Position numbers and translations under genes: made by a program. A stretch of 64,000 nucleotides of DNA from Dipylidium caninum (Eukaryota > Platyhelminthes > Cestoda > Cyclophyllidea > Dipylidiidae). The notes under the pieces were generated by a model, which had not been told where the DNA came from, did no database searches, and saw only the letters and a list, made by a program, of their open reading frames with translations. Of this stretch, positions 36,213 through 46,621 are shown piece by piece (the stretch's first letter is position 1; every line of letters begins with the position of its first letter). The DNA is taken from NCBI GenBank assembly GCA_017562135.1, contig QEYB01000658.1:1-64000 (forward strand), read 5' to 3'.

Positions 36213-37191
36213 CATGTCGCCGTCGGGAGGCCGATCCGACGGAGGAGGGAACAACTTGACCACGCAACTGGACTCTCCTCAAGCAATGGTAACCCAACAA
36301 CAAAACACTCTCTGGCATTTCCCTCTCCTGCGCTCACAGCAGCCTGAAACCCCCTCTTGCCAGTAAAATAACTGCTGTTTTTGTGTGAGAAATCATCAAA
36401 TTTGTGACTTGCATTTGTGGAAGAGCAGTGGCTTTGAGGGGGAAACGGAACATCTCCTGGTTAAAAGTGCGTCTGGAAGGGGAACGAGACAGGGTCATTC
36501 GGCCACCGCGGTTTGGCCAACCTCACCGCGCAAGTGGTGGCCACAGTCGTTTGGGCGGCTGCAGGAGGTGAGGACCAGAGCGTGTGCCACGGTGGGAAGA
36601 GAAGTCGTCGTTGACACACTGGCAAGCGAAGAGTCCTCACTTCAACTACCCTGTGCCACACAGCCTTGCACCCTCCTCGCAGCCTTATTCCCGTCCCCAA
36701 CAGCGAATGTTTGGCAAACTAAAGCTGGCACAGTGTGATCGTTTGCACGCTCAGACTTCATTCGCCCTGACAACTGCGCCATCCCGTCTACGCCAACCGC
36801 CTCGGCCAACGAAGCCGCGATGCCCATTTCACTGGGTTGAAGTCGACAGGGACGCTCGCGCGCGCCTTTACTACCTGTGCCACGATTCTTTTCTAGTTCA
36901 TGGCTGCTTCTTTCAACAACGTGGACGTGAAAGTGGTTGTAGAAATGGTGTTTGGGCAGACGGTTGAGCAAGGGCCGTTGGAGGCGTCGGAAGAAGAAGA
37001 GGAGGAACTTGCAGAACTTCGATAGTAGCAGTAGCAGCAGCAGCAGCATCACATCCAAATGTAGATTCTCAATGCTGATCCTGCGAAAGTGGAGCAGTGG
37101 GAGGCACGTAAGCGCCGTTAGGGCAGCCTATACCATCCCGTTCCCACCAAATCCGTTAATTATATCCCTATAAGTAGCTGGCCATGGATCA

Positions 37192-37416
37192 ATGTTCTCA
37201 TTTCGAAGGGCAGAGCAAACGCGACGCAAGGCTCCGGCCAGCTTGGTTGCATTCATGCGCAAGAAGACGGCAGCGAAAATTGCCGCACGGCGTTTTCCCA
37301 GGGTCTACCTGCAACCTCTGCCACCGAATGTTTGCGAAGAGCGCACCCCTCGCGGTTACTTCTACGACGACGCATCATACGGTAAGATTTTGTCAGCCAT
37401 TCATCCTCAGCCATAG
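37192..37416 (+). pseudogene. Family D Kunitz-like half domain, right arm
   Basis: Exon 37302-37381 with good acceptor and GTAAGA donor; same peptide as the left-arm copy. Two frames are open across it, one containing CNLCHRMFAKS and one containing NVCEERTPRGYFYDD; the second is the Kunitz frame, and it is the one conserved with the copies at 45,060 and 58,760. Confidence 0.45.
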
Positions 37417-38007
37417 GGATAAAGTAGACATTTGGCGTCCCCTATAGGCCATCGCCTTCAAGCAAGCTGCAAGTAAGGCAAACGAAGACGTCGACCGACG
37501 ACTCGCCTCTCGGTGACACCGCTTCCCCACCTCAAGTGCTTCACTTCCTGCACCGCCACAAAAGAGGATTTTGGCTGGCTAGAGGGAATTTGGACCACCT
37601 GCTTCGTCTTCGCGGTTGTACACGACAGTCAACAGAAGTGGAACCTTTAATTAGCATGGTGGAGAACAGCTGTCTCACCATTTGTCACTATTTTGCCTCA
37701 CGTCTTCCCTTTCTTCTTCACCTTCCACCGTCTCCTTCGCAGTCGAGGAGGTCGCCCATCCGTCGGTTTAGATCACGCAGAGAACTCGGGACCCGTTGGG
37801 ACGACGACCTGGCGCCTCCTCACTTATCCTGCGATCGCGTTGACAGGAGAACAATTCTTCACCAGCCAGTGGACGGAGGCTCCTCTCGGAGCAGAACCGC
37901 AATGTGAGCCTCCAAGTACGGCAATTTGAAATGCCAACTCGTCTTCTACTGAGGATGTCGAGGCATCTCCAAAGGCTTTAGCATCCAATCTGCCCGCGGG
38001 AGCGTCT

Positions 38008-38405
38008 GTGCTCCAGCGGGGATGCAGAAGTCACAACTCAACGTCCCACTCTACTTTCGTTGTTACTTTCTTTTGCCGAATACGTCGGCTGCGTCGCACT
38101 CAGACGCCTGCTGCATGGATAACGAGGAAGCAGATCAGCCCTTCCGAGGGACACTGTCTACCACCAACCTCAATCGTTCCGTGTGGACGATTCTCCAGCA
38201 GACTGACCTTCGCTGTGGAGCAGACAAGGCATGCGCATTGTCTAGAGGCAATAGGAAAACGTGGAAGTGTGTGCGCGCCAGTGGAAACGGGCAACAGACG
38301 ACATTCCTATGGGTGGAGGACACTCACTTAGAAGACATCTTTCATCTTCTTCCTCCTCGACTCGCCGCCTTCTCCGAGGGTCCACGAGAACACGTTTTGT
38401 GGTAG
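38008..38405 (+). CDS. Possible divergent Kunitz gene, two overlapping frames, right arm
   Basis: Two overlapping frames are open in both inverted-repeat arms. Frame one (38008-38331, 107 residues) contains C-LPPTSIVP-C, the canonical eight-residue Cys1-Cys2 spacing, then further Cys at spacings 18 and 10. Frame two (38022-38405, 127 residues) contains SVWTILQQTDLRC, like the W-x-x-x...Cys3 core, followed by C-5-C-11-C. An acceptor-like CTCAG at 38098-38102 precedes ACGCCTGC, the same phase and context as the first Kunitz exon of family K. I cannot decide which frame is used, or whether either is. Confidence 0.35.
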
Positions 38406-39954
38406 GAGGGAGGAGCGGAATGTCCACCAGTTGGCCGGCGTTGAACGAGGCGATTGGGCCCGCACGCTTCAACGCCTCCCTCCACTCCCACGATCCACAG
38501 CGGGTGCTTCGTTTGTGATGACGTGAAGAGGGAGGAAGAAAAGGCCTTCTCCACCCTCGCATTGACTGGAGTCGACTCTCACCACCATCAAAGTCAACTC
38601 CTCCATCGCCTGCACGCACACCAATGCGAATTGACTCCGAGCAAGATGTTCATTCAAGGTGACTCTCATTTCGACCACTCTTAACTTTGACATTTTTCTC
38701 TCCACCTCTTTTAAGCCAAGCCATTCTGGCACGAAACGACGATGGCGCCAATCGCTGGCTTTGCCGGTGGTGACATGAAAGGCGAGGACGCGCAGAATGA
38801 TCAACGTGTAAGTCGATTGTGTGCCTCTGACGACGGACAAGGCGGCCAGACGACTTCGCCTCATGCGACAATTTGACACATGAGCGGTGTGCGAATCAAG
38901 TGTGAATGTGACAAGCCTAAGGCCAATCATAGCGATGTTGCCACCCACCTCTCACGACGTCGATGGACTCGGAGAGGCTGTCGGTGTTGGCCTCACTTGG
39001 GACTGTGAGGCGAGCGCGACCGCTTGGTGTTGGCGGTGGCGGTGGCGGTGGCGGTGGCGGAGCAGGAGACTCGTGATTACGTCTCGGAGGTGAAAATTTC
39101 AGCGTGGAGGCAGTTAGTGCTCAGTGAACAGGCAAGCGCCTACCTCAACCAATCAAAGTAGCGGTTATATTCGTCACATTTGCATAAGTTGGATGGAAGT
39201 GTTCTTGAAAGTGATGAAATTCGTTTGCGGACCGATGGAATGGGAGAGAAAGATGACGGTCACCGCGTTCCACAATTCCTGTCACCAACATCAACTCTGA
39301 CGTCTCTTTTTGTGCTTACATAAGGGAGGAAACGACTTCCTCGAGGTGGTTCCATAACAATTACAGCACCATCGCAACTCCACTCACTTTCTCACCAGGC
39401 AAGACTTCCACAATATTCGTCCTGCAAGGAATAAAGTATCGGCGACTTTCTCCTTCCTCCTTGTTTCGTCGATGTGGGAGAAAGCGAGGTGTGTGGCTGC
39501 AGCGGGGAGGGAAGTACAGTCAAAGGCAGCTGTCCACCTCCCATCCAACCGAGATTGCCTCCTTGGTCAGTGTGGTCAACAAGTGATTCGTCAACGGGTT
39601 CATGGGTGTCATTCAGCCAAGGCTGGTACCAACTTTTAATACTCACCTTCTTGGATTATGGTAGGTGAGCAAGAACTGAGTCAAACAAGATAGTCTGCCT
39701 TGCATCAATGGATCTGCATCACTCCTTTCAATGAATCAGCGTTTGCGTGGAAGGAAGAGGAGGTCTTCGGCAGAAGAAGCACCTCGATGGTGGCCAAGTG
39801 AAGCGCTCTACCTCCTCCTTCAGCGTGGAATGTCATCTCATCACACGAGCGACTTTACCCATCCACATGCCTCACCTACACGATGACGACCGTAAAGAGG
39901 ACGATGTGGGCATTTGCCTGGGCAATTAACGCCGCGTTCTGACAAGATATGCAC

Positions 39955-40024
39955 CTTCGGCGACACGGACTGCACACGATGACATGCAGAAGACGAGAAG
40001 GAGAAAGACGTGGAGACCATTCAT
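39955..40024 (-). pseudogene. Orphan family A signal-peptide exon with full promoter, no Kunitz exon
   Basis: Starts MNGLHVFLLLVFCMSSCAVR, one codon longer than other family A exons, ending at the usual phase 1 donor (G|GTGCAT). A perfect TATAAAAG lies at 40123-40130. The next ~100 bases leave family A homology and the inverted-repeat arm begins at 39852; the Kunitz exon is absent. The exon could be spliced to a downstream minus-strand exon inside the arm, for example after the TTGCCCAG at about 39,925, but I could not identify a convincing Kunitz partner. Confidence 0.7.
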
Positions 40025-40122
40025 TGCTGCAGAGGCGGAGGCGGAGGTGGAGGCGGAGAAGGAGATGGTTGTGGAGGAGCTTCGAGAGGCTGCGACTTAC
40101 AGGCGGAGTGCGCATGCTCCTC

Positions 40123-40130
40123 CTTTTATA
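40123..40130 (-). promoter_or_regulatory. TATA box, orphan family A exon
   Basis: Perfect TATAAAAG, whereas most other family A copies have TACAAAAG. Confidence 0.8.
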
Positions 40131-41248
40131 GACGCTTCTGCGTGTGGAGAGTGCGATGCACGCAATGCCACGGATGTGGGACAGGGTCGAGGTCAGTGTC
40201 GACGTCTGTTTAATGGAAGGTGAGAAATGAGGCTACCGAAGAGTTGTGCAAGCACGCGATCACGTTTGACGGAGGTGAGACGCGTCGTTTGTTCGCCAAC
40301 GAGAACGCACGAAGAAGCTCTGTCGACGATTGCCACCAAATCCTTCTTGTCCATCCTGTGACAGCGTTGCAGAACACTGCTGTTGCTGCTGCTACTGCTG
40401 CTGCTACTGTCGGTCGTCATGGGCAGACGATGGAGTCGTCGGAGTCGTCGTCGTCGTCGTCGTCGTCGAGAAATCGGTGAGCGCAAACTCACTGGAGGAG
40501 ATGGCCAACACTTCAGCGAATGGAATGGTTGCGGGGCTAACGCTGCCTCGGACGCCGTGGCCACCGTGGCCACCGTGGAGCGAGTAAACTAACGCCTCCC
40601 CCTGGTCTGCTGACGAAAGAGAGTGCAAAAAAGGAAATAATTTACAGACACGTTGGTTAAGTGGGTGGTTACTTGTCGACGAGCCAACAGTCCGATGAAG
40701 CGATTGTTACTTCCCACGAGCAACATTGACATTAATCGCCGCTCCACTGCCCTCCGTCCCTCGGTTCTTGCCTTCTGCCGCCCTTCCTCGCGCCCTTCCT
40801 CGCGCCCTCCCGCACTCACCACGGCAGCCGAAGTCGCACGTCAGTGGCGAAGAGGGCGGGTCGTGTGATCGGTGCTGTCACACGCCATACACTCGCCCTC
40901 CTGTGGCCGCTTCGGTGTGCTGGCAGATTACTGCCAATTTCTTGTCCATTGCTTCATTTAATGCTCCCTTCGTCCATTCCTCATGGCGCCGTGTGGAGTC
41001 CATTTCACCGGCCAGCAAGCGGTTTAGAATGAGACTTCACAGCTGAAGCACGAGTGAATGCGGCTGTCGTCTCACATTCGTGGGTTATTTTAATGAGCCA
41101 GCAAGTCATCAGTTCTGCCAACAACTTGGCTCTCTGATGAGTTATCTTTCCTCCCTCCTTAACGAAGGTCTCAGCTCCTCTTCGTCGCTTCTCGTCGTGG
41201 CTTTTCTCAGAGTCGCAGTTCCGAGGAGTTGGCGCCTCGCTTGTGAAG

Positions 41249-41266
41249 CGTCACATATACGTGACG
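41249..41266. promoter_or_regulatory. 18-bp palindrome, class a
   Basis: CGTCACATATACGTGACG. Confidence 0.75.
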
Positions 41267-41571
41267 ACAGAAAGGAAATAATGACGGGTGACAGGCAGGA
41301 TGGGCAAGAGGAGTTAATAGTTTCGAAGACGAGACGAGACGAGACGAGACGAGACGAGACGAAACGAGACGAGGCGATGTGGAAATCGAATTTGTGGATA
41401 AGTTGAAGCATCTCCATCTTCCTCAGCGAATAACTCTGACCATTTGGCGGCGACAATCGTCGTTTCCCTGGTCGAACACACATGTCGCCTCACCTGGAAC
41501 CGCCCCAGTCGCATCACCGTGGAGTGGTGGAAGACGTCAGCTGAAGGGCGCCAACTTCAAAGCGATGTGGC

Positions 41572-42066
41572 TTAGACACCAGTGAGTGGGGCACGTTGAA
41601 TGGCAGAGTAGCGCGACAGCATCATTGGACCACCAAACCTGCCCTCTTCTCTACTCGCTTGGCAGCAGCATTTCTTCCCACAAGACCTCTCGCAGACATC
41701 GCATGGCTCTCGAGCAGAGAAGTGTGTGTAACAGAAGGGGCATCCACGTGTCGTCGACGAGTTGCAGCCTCCTGAGGCTCCGCGAATCCATGAATGCCTT
41801 CCGCTCCTCGTCCTGCAGCAGGTGCGTTTCCACGTGGAGTTCAGCCAATGCGGCCCACTTACGCACGGCGGATGCGGCGGCAACGGAACCCTGCTTCGAC
41901 AGCGAAGAGATTTGCCACGATGCGTGTGGTGTAGGCTGTGGCAGAGGCAGAGGCAGAGGCAGAGGCAGAGGCAACTGAGTCGCTCCGCCGGACGGGAAAC
42001 CACTCGTGGGCGATTCGACTCGCCTCCCTCGGTCCCGCGCTTCTCACTCGCGCCACCCATTGTCAA
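41572..42066 (-). CDS. Kunitz-like cysteine-rich ORF (families J/M), 164 residues
   Basis: Inverted copy of 33525-34007, with a longer CTCTGC repeat (coding Cys-Leu in this frame). The plus-strand motif EPCFDSEEICHDACG lies at about 41,885-41,930. As in the other copies, the plus-strand Kunitz frame is broken by one extra base after GGCGGN. Confidence 0.35.
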   Translation of the reverse strand: MTMGGASEKRGTEGGESNRPRVVSRPAERLSCLCLCLCLCLCHSLHHTHRGKSLRCRSRVPLPPHPPCVSGPHWLNSTWKRTCCRTRSGRHSWIRGASGGCNSSTTRGCPFCYTHFSAREPCDVCERSCGKKCCCQASREEGRFGGPMMLSRYSAIQRAPLTGV

Positions 42067-42568
42067 ACTCTACTTTCACCACTAAAATAGCGTCTCCGTC
42101 TCCGTCTCCGTCTCCGTCTTCTTCTTCTTCTTCTTCTTCTTCTTCTTCCTCCTCAAAGTTACTAAAGTCGTTTTTCTCATTTTCGGTCTGCAAGTCCTTG
42201 TTGGACAGAATTTGCCACATCGGAGGCAGATTATGGTGTGATAAAAAGGGATCAATTTGAATTTGGAGAAAAGCAGGAGCCATTGGAGCGAGGGAGGAGA
42301 TGAGGTGCACCCACCGCATCATCATCATCATCATCATCGTCATCGTCGTCGTCGTCGTCGTCGCCGTTGTGGCGAACAAGTCTTGCAATCTGAAGATGAT
42401 AACGAAAGAAAGTCCGCCAGCAGCGTCTAGTTGAGACTGTTGCGTTGGCCGACCAGACTCTTGCGTTAACTCGGCTGTCGTGCGGCAACCGTCCTCCATG
42501 CCGCCTGCCGACAAGGCGTTCGACGTCTTCCTCGCATCTACCTCGCGCTCCTTTTTCGCCTCCTCCAC
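42044..42568 (-). other. Unrecognised ORF unit N, inverted copy
   Basis: Inverted copy with the longest GAA run of the three. It abuts the truncated family K gene to its right through the short unit 42,590-42,830. Confidence 0.3.
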
Positions 42569-42827
42569 GTCAGCGAACTCAATCGCGACAAGCGAGTGGC
42601 AAAGGCCAAAGACGTCAACTCAAATGGCCTGAAGAAGCTCCTCACGCCAGAAGGTGGCGATTCAGAGGTCTGCTGTTGGAGCGCTGATTCCACCGCGTCA
42701 GCTGGTCAGCGTCCTGCCACTTCCACTTCTCGAGGAAGCCTTAGAAGGAACGACAACATAAGGCTGCTGTCGTCACGCCCACGCGCATGCGCCGCTGCCG
42801 ACGTGGCACTAGACTGTGTGAGGTTGT

Positions 42828-43085
42828 AGGGGTTGTAGGCGTCTGGGGAGGGGAGTGAGCGCACGCTTAGACGCATGGATGGATGGATGGATGGATGGAT
42901 AGTTGGATGCAAGCAGGAAGGAAGGAAGGAAGGAAGGAAGGAAGGGAGGAAGGACGGAGAGTGTGAGGGAGGATGGGAGGAAGGCGGAAGGAGAATGTGA
43001 GGAAGGCAGGCAATGCAGACTTGCCATCGTCACAAAGGACGAAGCCGACAACGGCAGCGAGGAGGCACGAGAGGCGGAGGTTCAT
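42828..43085 (-). pseudogene. Truncated family K gene: signal exon and intron 1, Kunitz exon cut off
   Basis: Exon 1 43025-43085 is the same signal peptide as in the two-domain gene and keeps the GC donor. The intron with its GGAA and GGAT repeats leads to the normal acceptor, but exon 2 (starting 42842) matches for only about 14 bases (DAYNP) and then runs into unit sequence also present at about 6,700-6,950. The Kunitz domain is lost at this breakpoint. Confidence 0.78.
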
Positions 43086-43470
43086 GGCCAAGTGCTGAGT
43101 GTCGAGTGACGAGTGCCAAGTGCCGCGGTCTGACAGGTGGGAGCACACCGAGGCCGCCTCAGGAGGGTGGGTGAGTGGCGTGTGGCAGCACCGATCACAC
43201 GACTCGCCCTCTTCGCCACTGACGTGCGACTTCGGCTGCCGTCGTGAGTGCGGGAGGGCGCGAGGAAGGGCGCGAGGAAGTGCGGAAGGAAGAATGGTGC
43301 GACTACATCGAGTGATGGCAAGAACTGAGGCCAGGGAGTAGTTGAGGAGGAGAAGCAGGAGGAGGCGGCGGTGAAGTTTGGTGGCGCGATGAGGTCGCTA
43401 GAGGTTTGTTCGCACAGCGTCGGTCTTCTCTGTCGGTTGTGGCGACAGCGCCAATTCTATATGATTTGCG

Positions 43471-43650
43471 TCTCGCCTCCTCGCCTCCTCGCCTCCTCGT
43501 CTCCTCGCCTCCTCGCCTCCTCGCCTCCTCGCCTCCTCGCCTCCTCGCCTCCTCGCCTCCTCGCCTCCTCGCCTCCTCGCCTCCTCGCCTCCTCGCCTCC
43601 TCGCCTCCTCGCCTCCTCGCCTCCTCGCCTCCTCGCCTCCTCGTCTCCTC
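43471..43650. repeat. Expanded GCCTCCTC octamer array
   Basis: About 22 units of an 8-bp repeat; matching F copies hold only about 2 units (19,310; 60,230), 4 (30,770) or ~11 imperfect ones (35,350-35,440). Confidence 0.9.
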
Positions 43651-43956
43651 ACTTTCTGGCTACTGTCAGATACGTGGAGGAAACCGCGTCTTGCGGACAG
43701 AGCCCCGCAAAGAGACTGGGCGGATGGAGTTGACGATGGCGACAAGGGGAAGAGAGATGCGGGACAGAGAGAAGAGGGTTTCGTTTTCAATAGGGAGAGG
43801 CGTCATGTGAAAAGCCCGTTTCTGGAGACGTGGAGGCGGCAATCGTCGTCGTTGATCTTCAGTGAGCGTTTTCTTTGTAGAACAAACAAACAACGACTAC
43901 GAGCCTCACGTCGACACAGTCGCATAAGCATCGCGTTGAGCTGACAGAAACGCGTC

Positions 43957-43964
43957 TATAAAAG
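43957..43964 (+). promoter_or_regulatory. TATA box, family C
   Basis: TATAAAAG, 93 bp before the ATG. Confidence 0.8.
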
Positions 43965-44056
43965 AAGGCGCATTCACGTGATGTCGCGAGTTTGCAGCGT
44001 CTCAAGGATCCGCGACCATCTCCACCTCGTCCTCCTCCTTCCCCTCCTCCGGAGCC

Positions 44057-44431
44057 ATGCATGACCTCCGCCGCCACCTCCGCCTCCGCCTCCGCCTCCG
44101 CCTTCGCCTTCACCACCTCCTCCTTTTCCTCCTCCTTCTCCTTCTTCCCGTCATCACAACGGCTTGCTTGCGTACGTTGTTTGTTTCAACTTTACCAACC
44201 TATTCGTCCCCGTCTTCATCACCTATTCTGCCTTCGAGCTAACGACGGACTCCTTTCCTCGCCTCCTCGCAGTCCGCACTCACATGGGCCAAACGGCGAT
44301 TGACAGGGGGTCGTGCAACTCCTCCACTCCCCTGTGGGACCACGACGCGCGCACCAACCAGTGCCTGATGCAGCCGCAACGACAACCACTTTCGCACCAA
44401 AAGGAGATGCGAGTTCGCCTGCAAGCGCTAA
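44057..44431 (+). pseudogene. Family C Kunitz copy, longest signal-peptide repeat
   Basis: Exons 44057-44171 and 44273-44431. Exon 1 is 115 bp and carries the longest CCGCCT repeat of the family, still 3n+1 in length so phase is kept. In the Kunitz exon the stop in the ancestral last frame is TAA rather than the TGA of the other copies. Lesions are otherwise the same. TATA box 43957-43964; an expanded octamer array sits ~300 bp upstream. Confidence 0.7.
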
Positions 44432-44891
44432 CATGTCGCCGTCGGGAGGCCGATCCGACGGAGGAGGGAACAACTTGACCACGCAACTGGACTCTCCTCA
44501 AGCAATGGTAACCCAACAACAAAACACTCTCTGGCATTTCCCTCTCCTGCGCTCACAGCAGCCTGAAACCCCCCTCTTGCCAGTAAAATAACTGTTGTTT
44601 TTGTGTGAGAAATCATCAAATTTGTGACTTGCATTTGTGGAAGAGCAGTGGCTTTGAGGGGGAAACGGAACATCTCCTGGCTAAAAGTGCGTCTGGAAGG
44701 GGAACGAGACAGGGTCATTCGGCCACCGCGGTTTGGCCAACCTCACCGCGCAAGTGGTGGCCACAGTCCTTTGAGGCGGCTGCAGGTGGTGAGGACCAGA
44801 GCGTGTGCCACGGTTGGAAGAGAAGTCGGTTGAGCAATCACCGCTTTAAGAACTTCGAAAGCAGCAGAAGCGGCAGCAGCAGCACATCCAG

Positions 44892-45296
44892 ATGGAGATC
44901 CTTAATGCTGAACTTGCCAAAGTGGAGCGGTTGGAGACGCGTAAGCGTCGTCGGGGCTGCGTAAATCCTCTAGTTGCCACCAACCCTGTTACCTATATCC
45001 TCATAAGTAGAAGGAGATGGACCAACAACCTTGTTGCGAAAATAGCGGCAGGGTGTTTTGCCAGAGTTTATCTGCAACCTCTGCCACCGAATGTTTGCGA
45101 AGAGCGCACCCCTCGCAGATACTTCTACGACGACTTGGAAAATGATAAGATTTTGCCGGTTATTCATCATCAGCCACCTTCCTGGACCGCCACAAAAGAG
45201 GAGTTTGGCTGGCTACAGGGAATTTGGAACGACCGTGTGGTCTTTTCAGTTGTACAAGACAGTCGACAGATGGGAAGCGTGGAACTACCATGGTAG
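44892..45296 (+). pseudogene. Family D Kunitz-like ORF, 134 residues
   Basis: Long open frame running from MEILNAELAKVERLETRKRR through AAGCFARVYLQPLPP, NVCEERTPRRYFYDDLENDK, and on through what is an intron in the arm copies, because the donor is ATAAGA here. An overlapping frame ends in WNYHGRKQNSYGSRCTRNCG, like the last part of a Kunitz domain (Cys5-x3-Cys6). Two frames would be needed for a full domain. Confidence 0.45.
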
Positions 45297-45905
45297 AAAA
45301 CAGAACAGTTACGGGTCCCGTTGCACTCGGAACTGCGGCTGGTGATGTCAGCGCAGTAGCAACACCGTAGGTCAAATTTTCACACACAAACGTTGTTTTG
45401 GCAAATGGAGGACGACCACAGCGTTGGACACGTTTCGCAATGTGGAAGACCACCTTTGACAACACTGACTTTCCTTCTTCGAGGCGCCATTCCCATGCGC
45501 TGCGCATAACGTCCTTTTCGCTTGCGATTCATCGTCGCCTGTTTGAGGTGCACGTCTCTTTCTTCCCATTCTAACTTGCAATGAGAACAAGAGCACACGA
45601 CTAAAGGACAAAATTTGTTGCTAAATGAAAGGTCGGAGGACAAAACACAAGTCCCTGCATGAGCTACACAGCAAGAAGATGGTTTTCTGGCGGCGGTGGG
45701 GTCGCATTTGTCTGTCGAGGGTCGGTGCCTCCTCCTCCTCCCTGTGGCTGCGTTGAGGGAAACTCGGCACGAGAACCGTCTCAATAATGCCTGACATTGC
45801 ACGATTCCAACCGAAGACTGGCCGTTGTGTAAGGAAAGGGGCGAAGGGCTTAAGTGGGACTTCCGTCTCATGATATTTTGACAGTCGTGAATTACGTATT
45901 GCGCG

Positions 45906-45923
45906 TGTCACATATGTGTGACA
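45906..45923. promoter_or_regulatory. 18-bp palindrome, class c
   Basis: TGTCACATATGTGTGACA. Confidence 0.7.
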
Positions 45924-46603
45924 CAGAGGAGTGCAATGTGCGAAGTGGGGAAATTTGTATGAAAACGCATACACTGGTGGCCGAGGTCGTACTTCCGCCT
46001 CCAAGGTCTCTCTCCTGTCCTCCCTTCCCCCCGCCCCCCTTATTTTGCTTGAAAGGAACATTTCTCACGTATGTACAAAGTGATAAAACGGAGAGGAGAA
46101 TTTGTTCCTCGTCCAATCGGTTGCACCACACGCGCTCTGCGCTTCAGCCGGCTTCAGTCGGGTCTGCGAGGCCTCACGGATTGGTGGTGTGTCACTTATT
46201 CGATCCGCTCTCTGTGTGTGTGTGTGTGTGCGCGTGGCAGATCGACGCAGCCACGACGTCTGCGCGACGCCTTGGCAGCCTCATTTCGCCCCTTTCCTCG
46301 TCAACCTCCGCTGGTCCGGTCGCACCGCCAACGCTCTGCGCGCGTCGCTCATGCGCCTCATGCGCCTCATGCGCCTCATGCGTGCAGAAGCGTCTCTACG
46401 AGGAGGAGCACAGAATGTGCCTTTCCACATTCAGCGCTGCTGCTCGTCTTTAGTCCACTTACCCACCGACCGACAACTCACCACTCGAGGCAGCGCAGAT
46501 GGTCACCTTCTCGCTGTGTAGCCCTCGGAAGGATTTTTTACTTAAGCCTCTTCATTTCATTTACTTTTACCGGTCCTCCTCGCCTTCCGCCATGTCTCAC
46601 CCA

Positions 46604-46621
46604 CGTCACGTACATGTGACG
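46604..46621. promoter_or_regulatory. 18-bp palindrome, class f
   Basis: CGTCACGTACATGTGACG. Confidence 0.72.

Larger units (their letters stand above)
34962..39852 (-). repeat. Right arm of large inverted repeat
   Basis: Mirror of 26296-31189 with scattered single-base indels and repeat-length changes. The inner end falls in CCTCACCTCGACCCAG, the promoter element shared by many units, which may have served as the recombination site. A 127-residue frame at 36584-36967 has a Cys series with LVHGC that is faintly Kunitz-like. Confidence 0.93.

Noticed and set aside
26296..39852. Inverted repeat as a self-synthesising mobile element
   Set aside because: Arms and spacer hold the same Kunitz-related units as the rest of the window and no replication or integration genes.
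42903..43109. Lys/Glu/Gly-rich ORF
   Set aside because: Produced by translating GGAA and GGAT repeats inside an intron.
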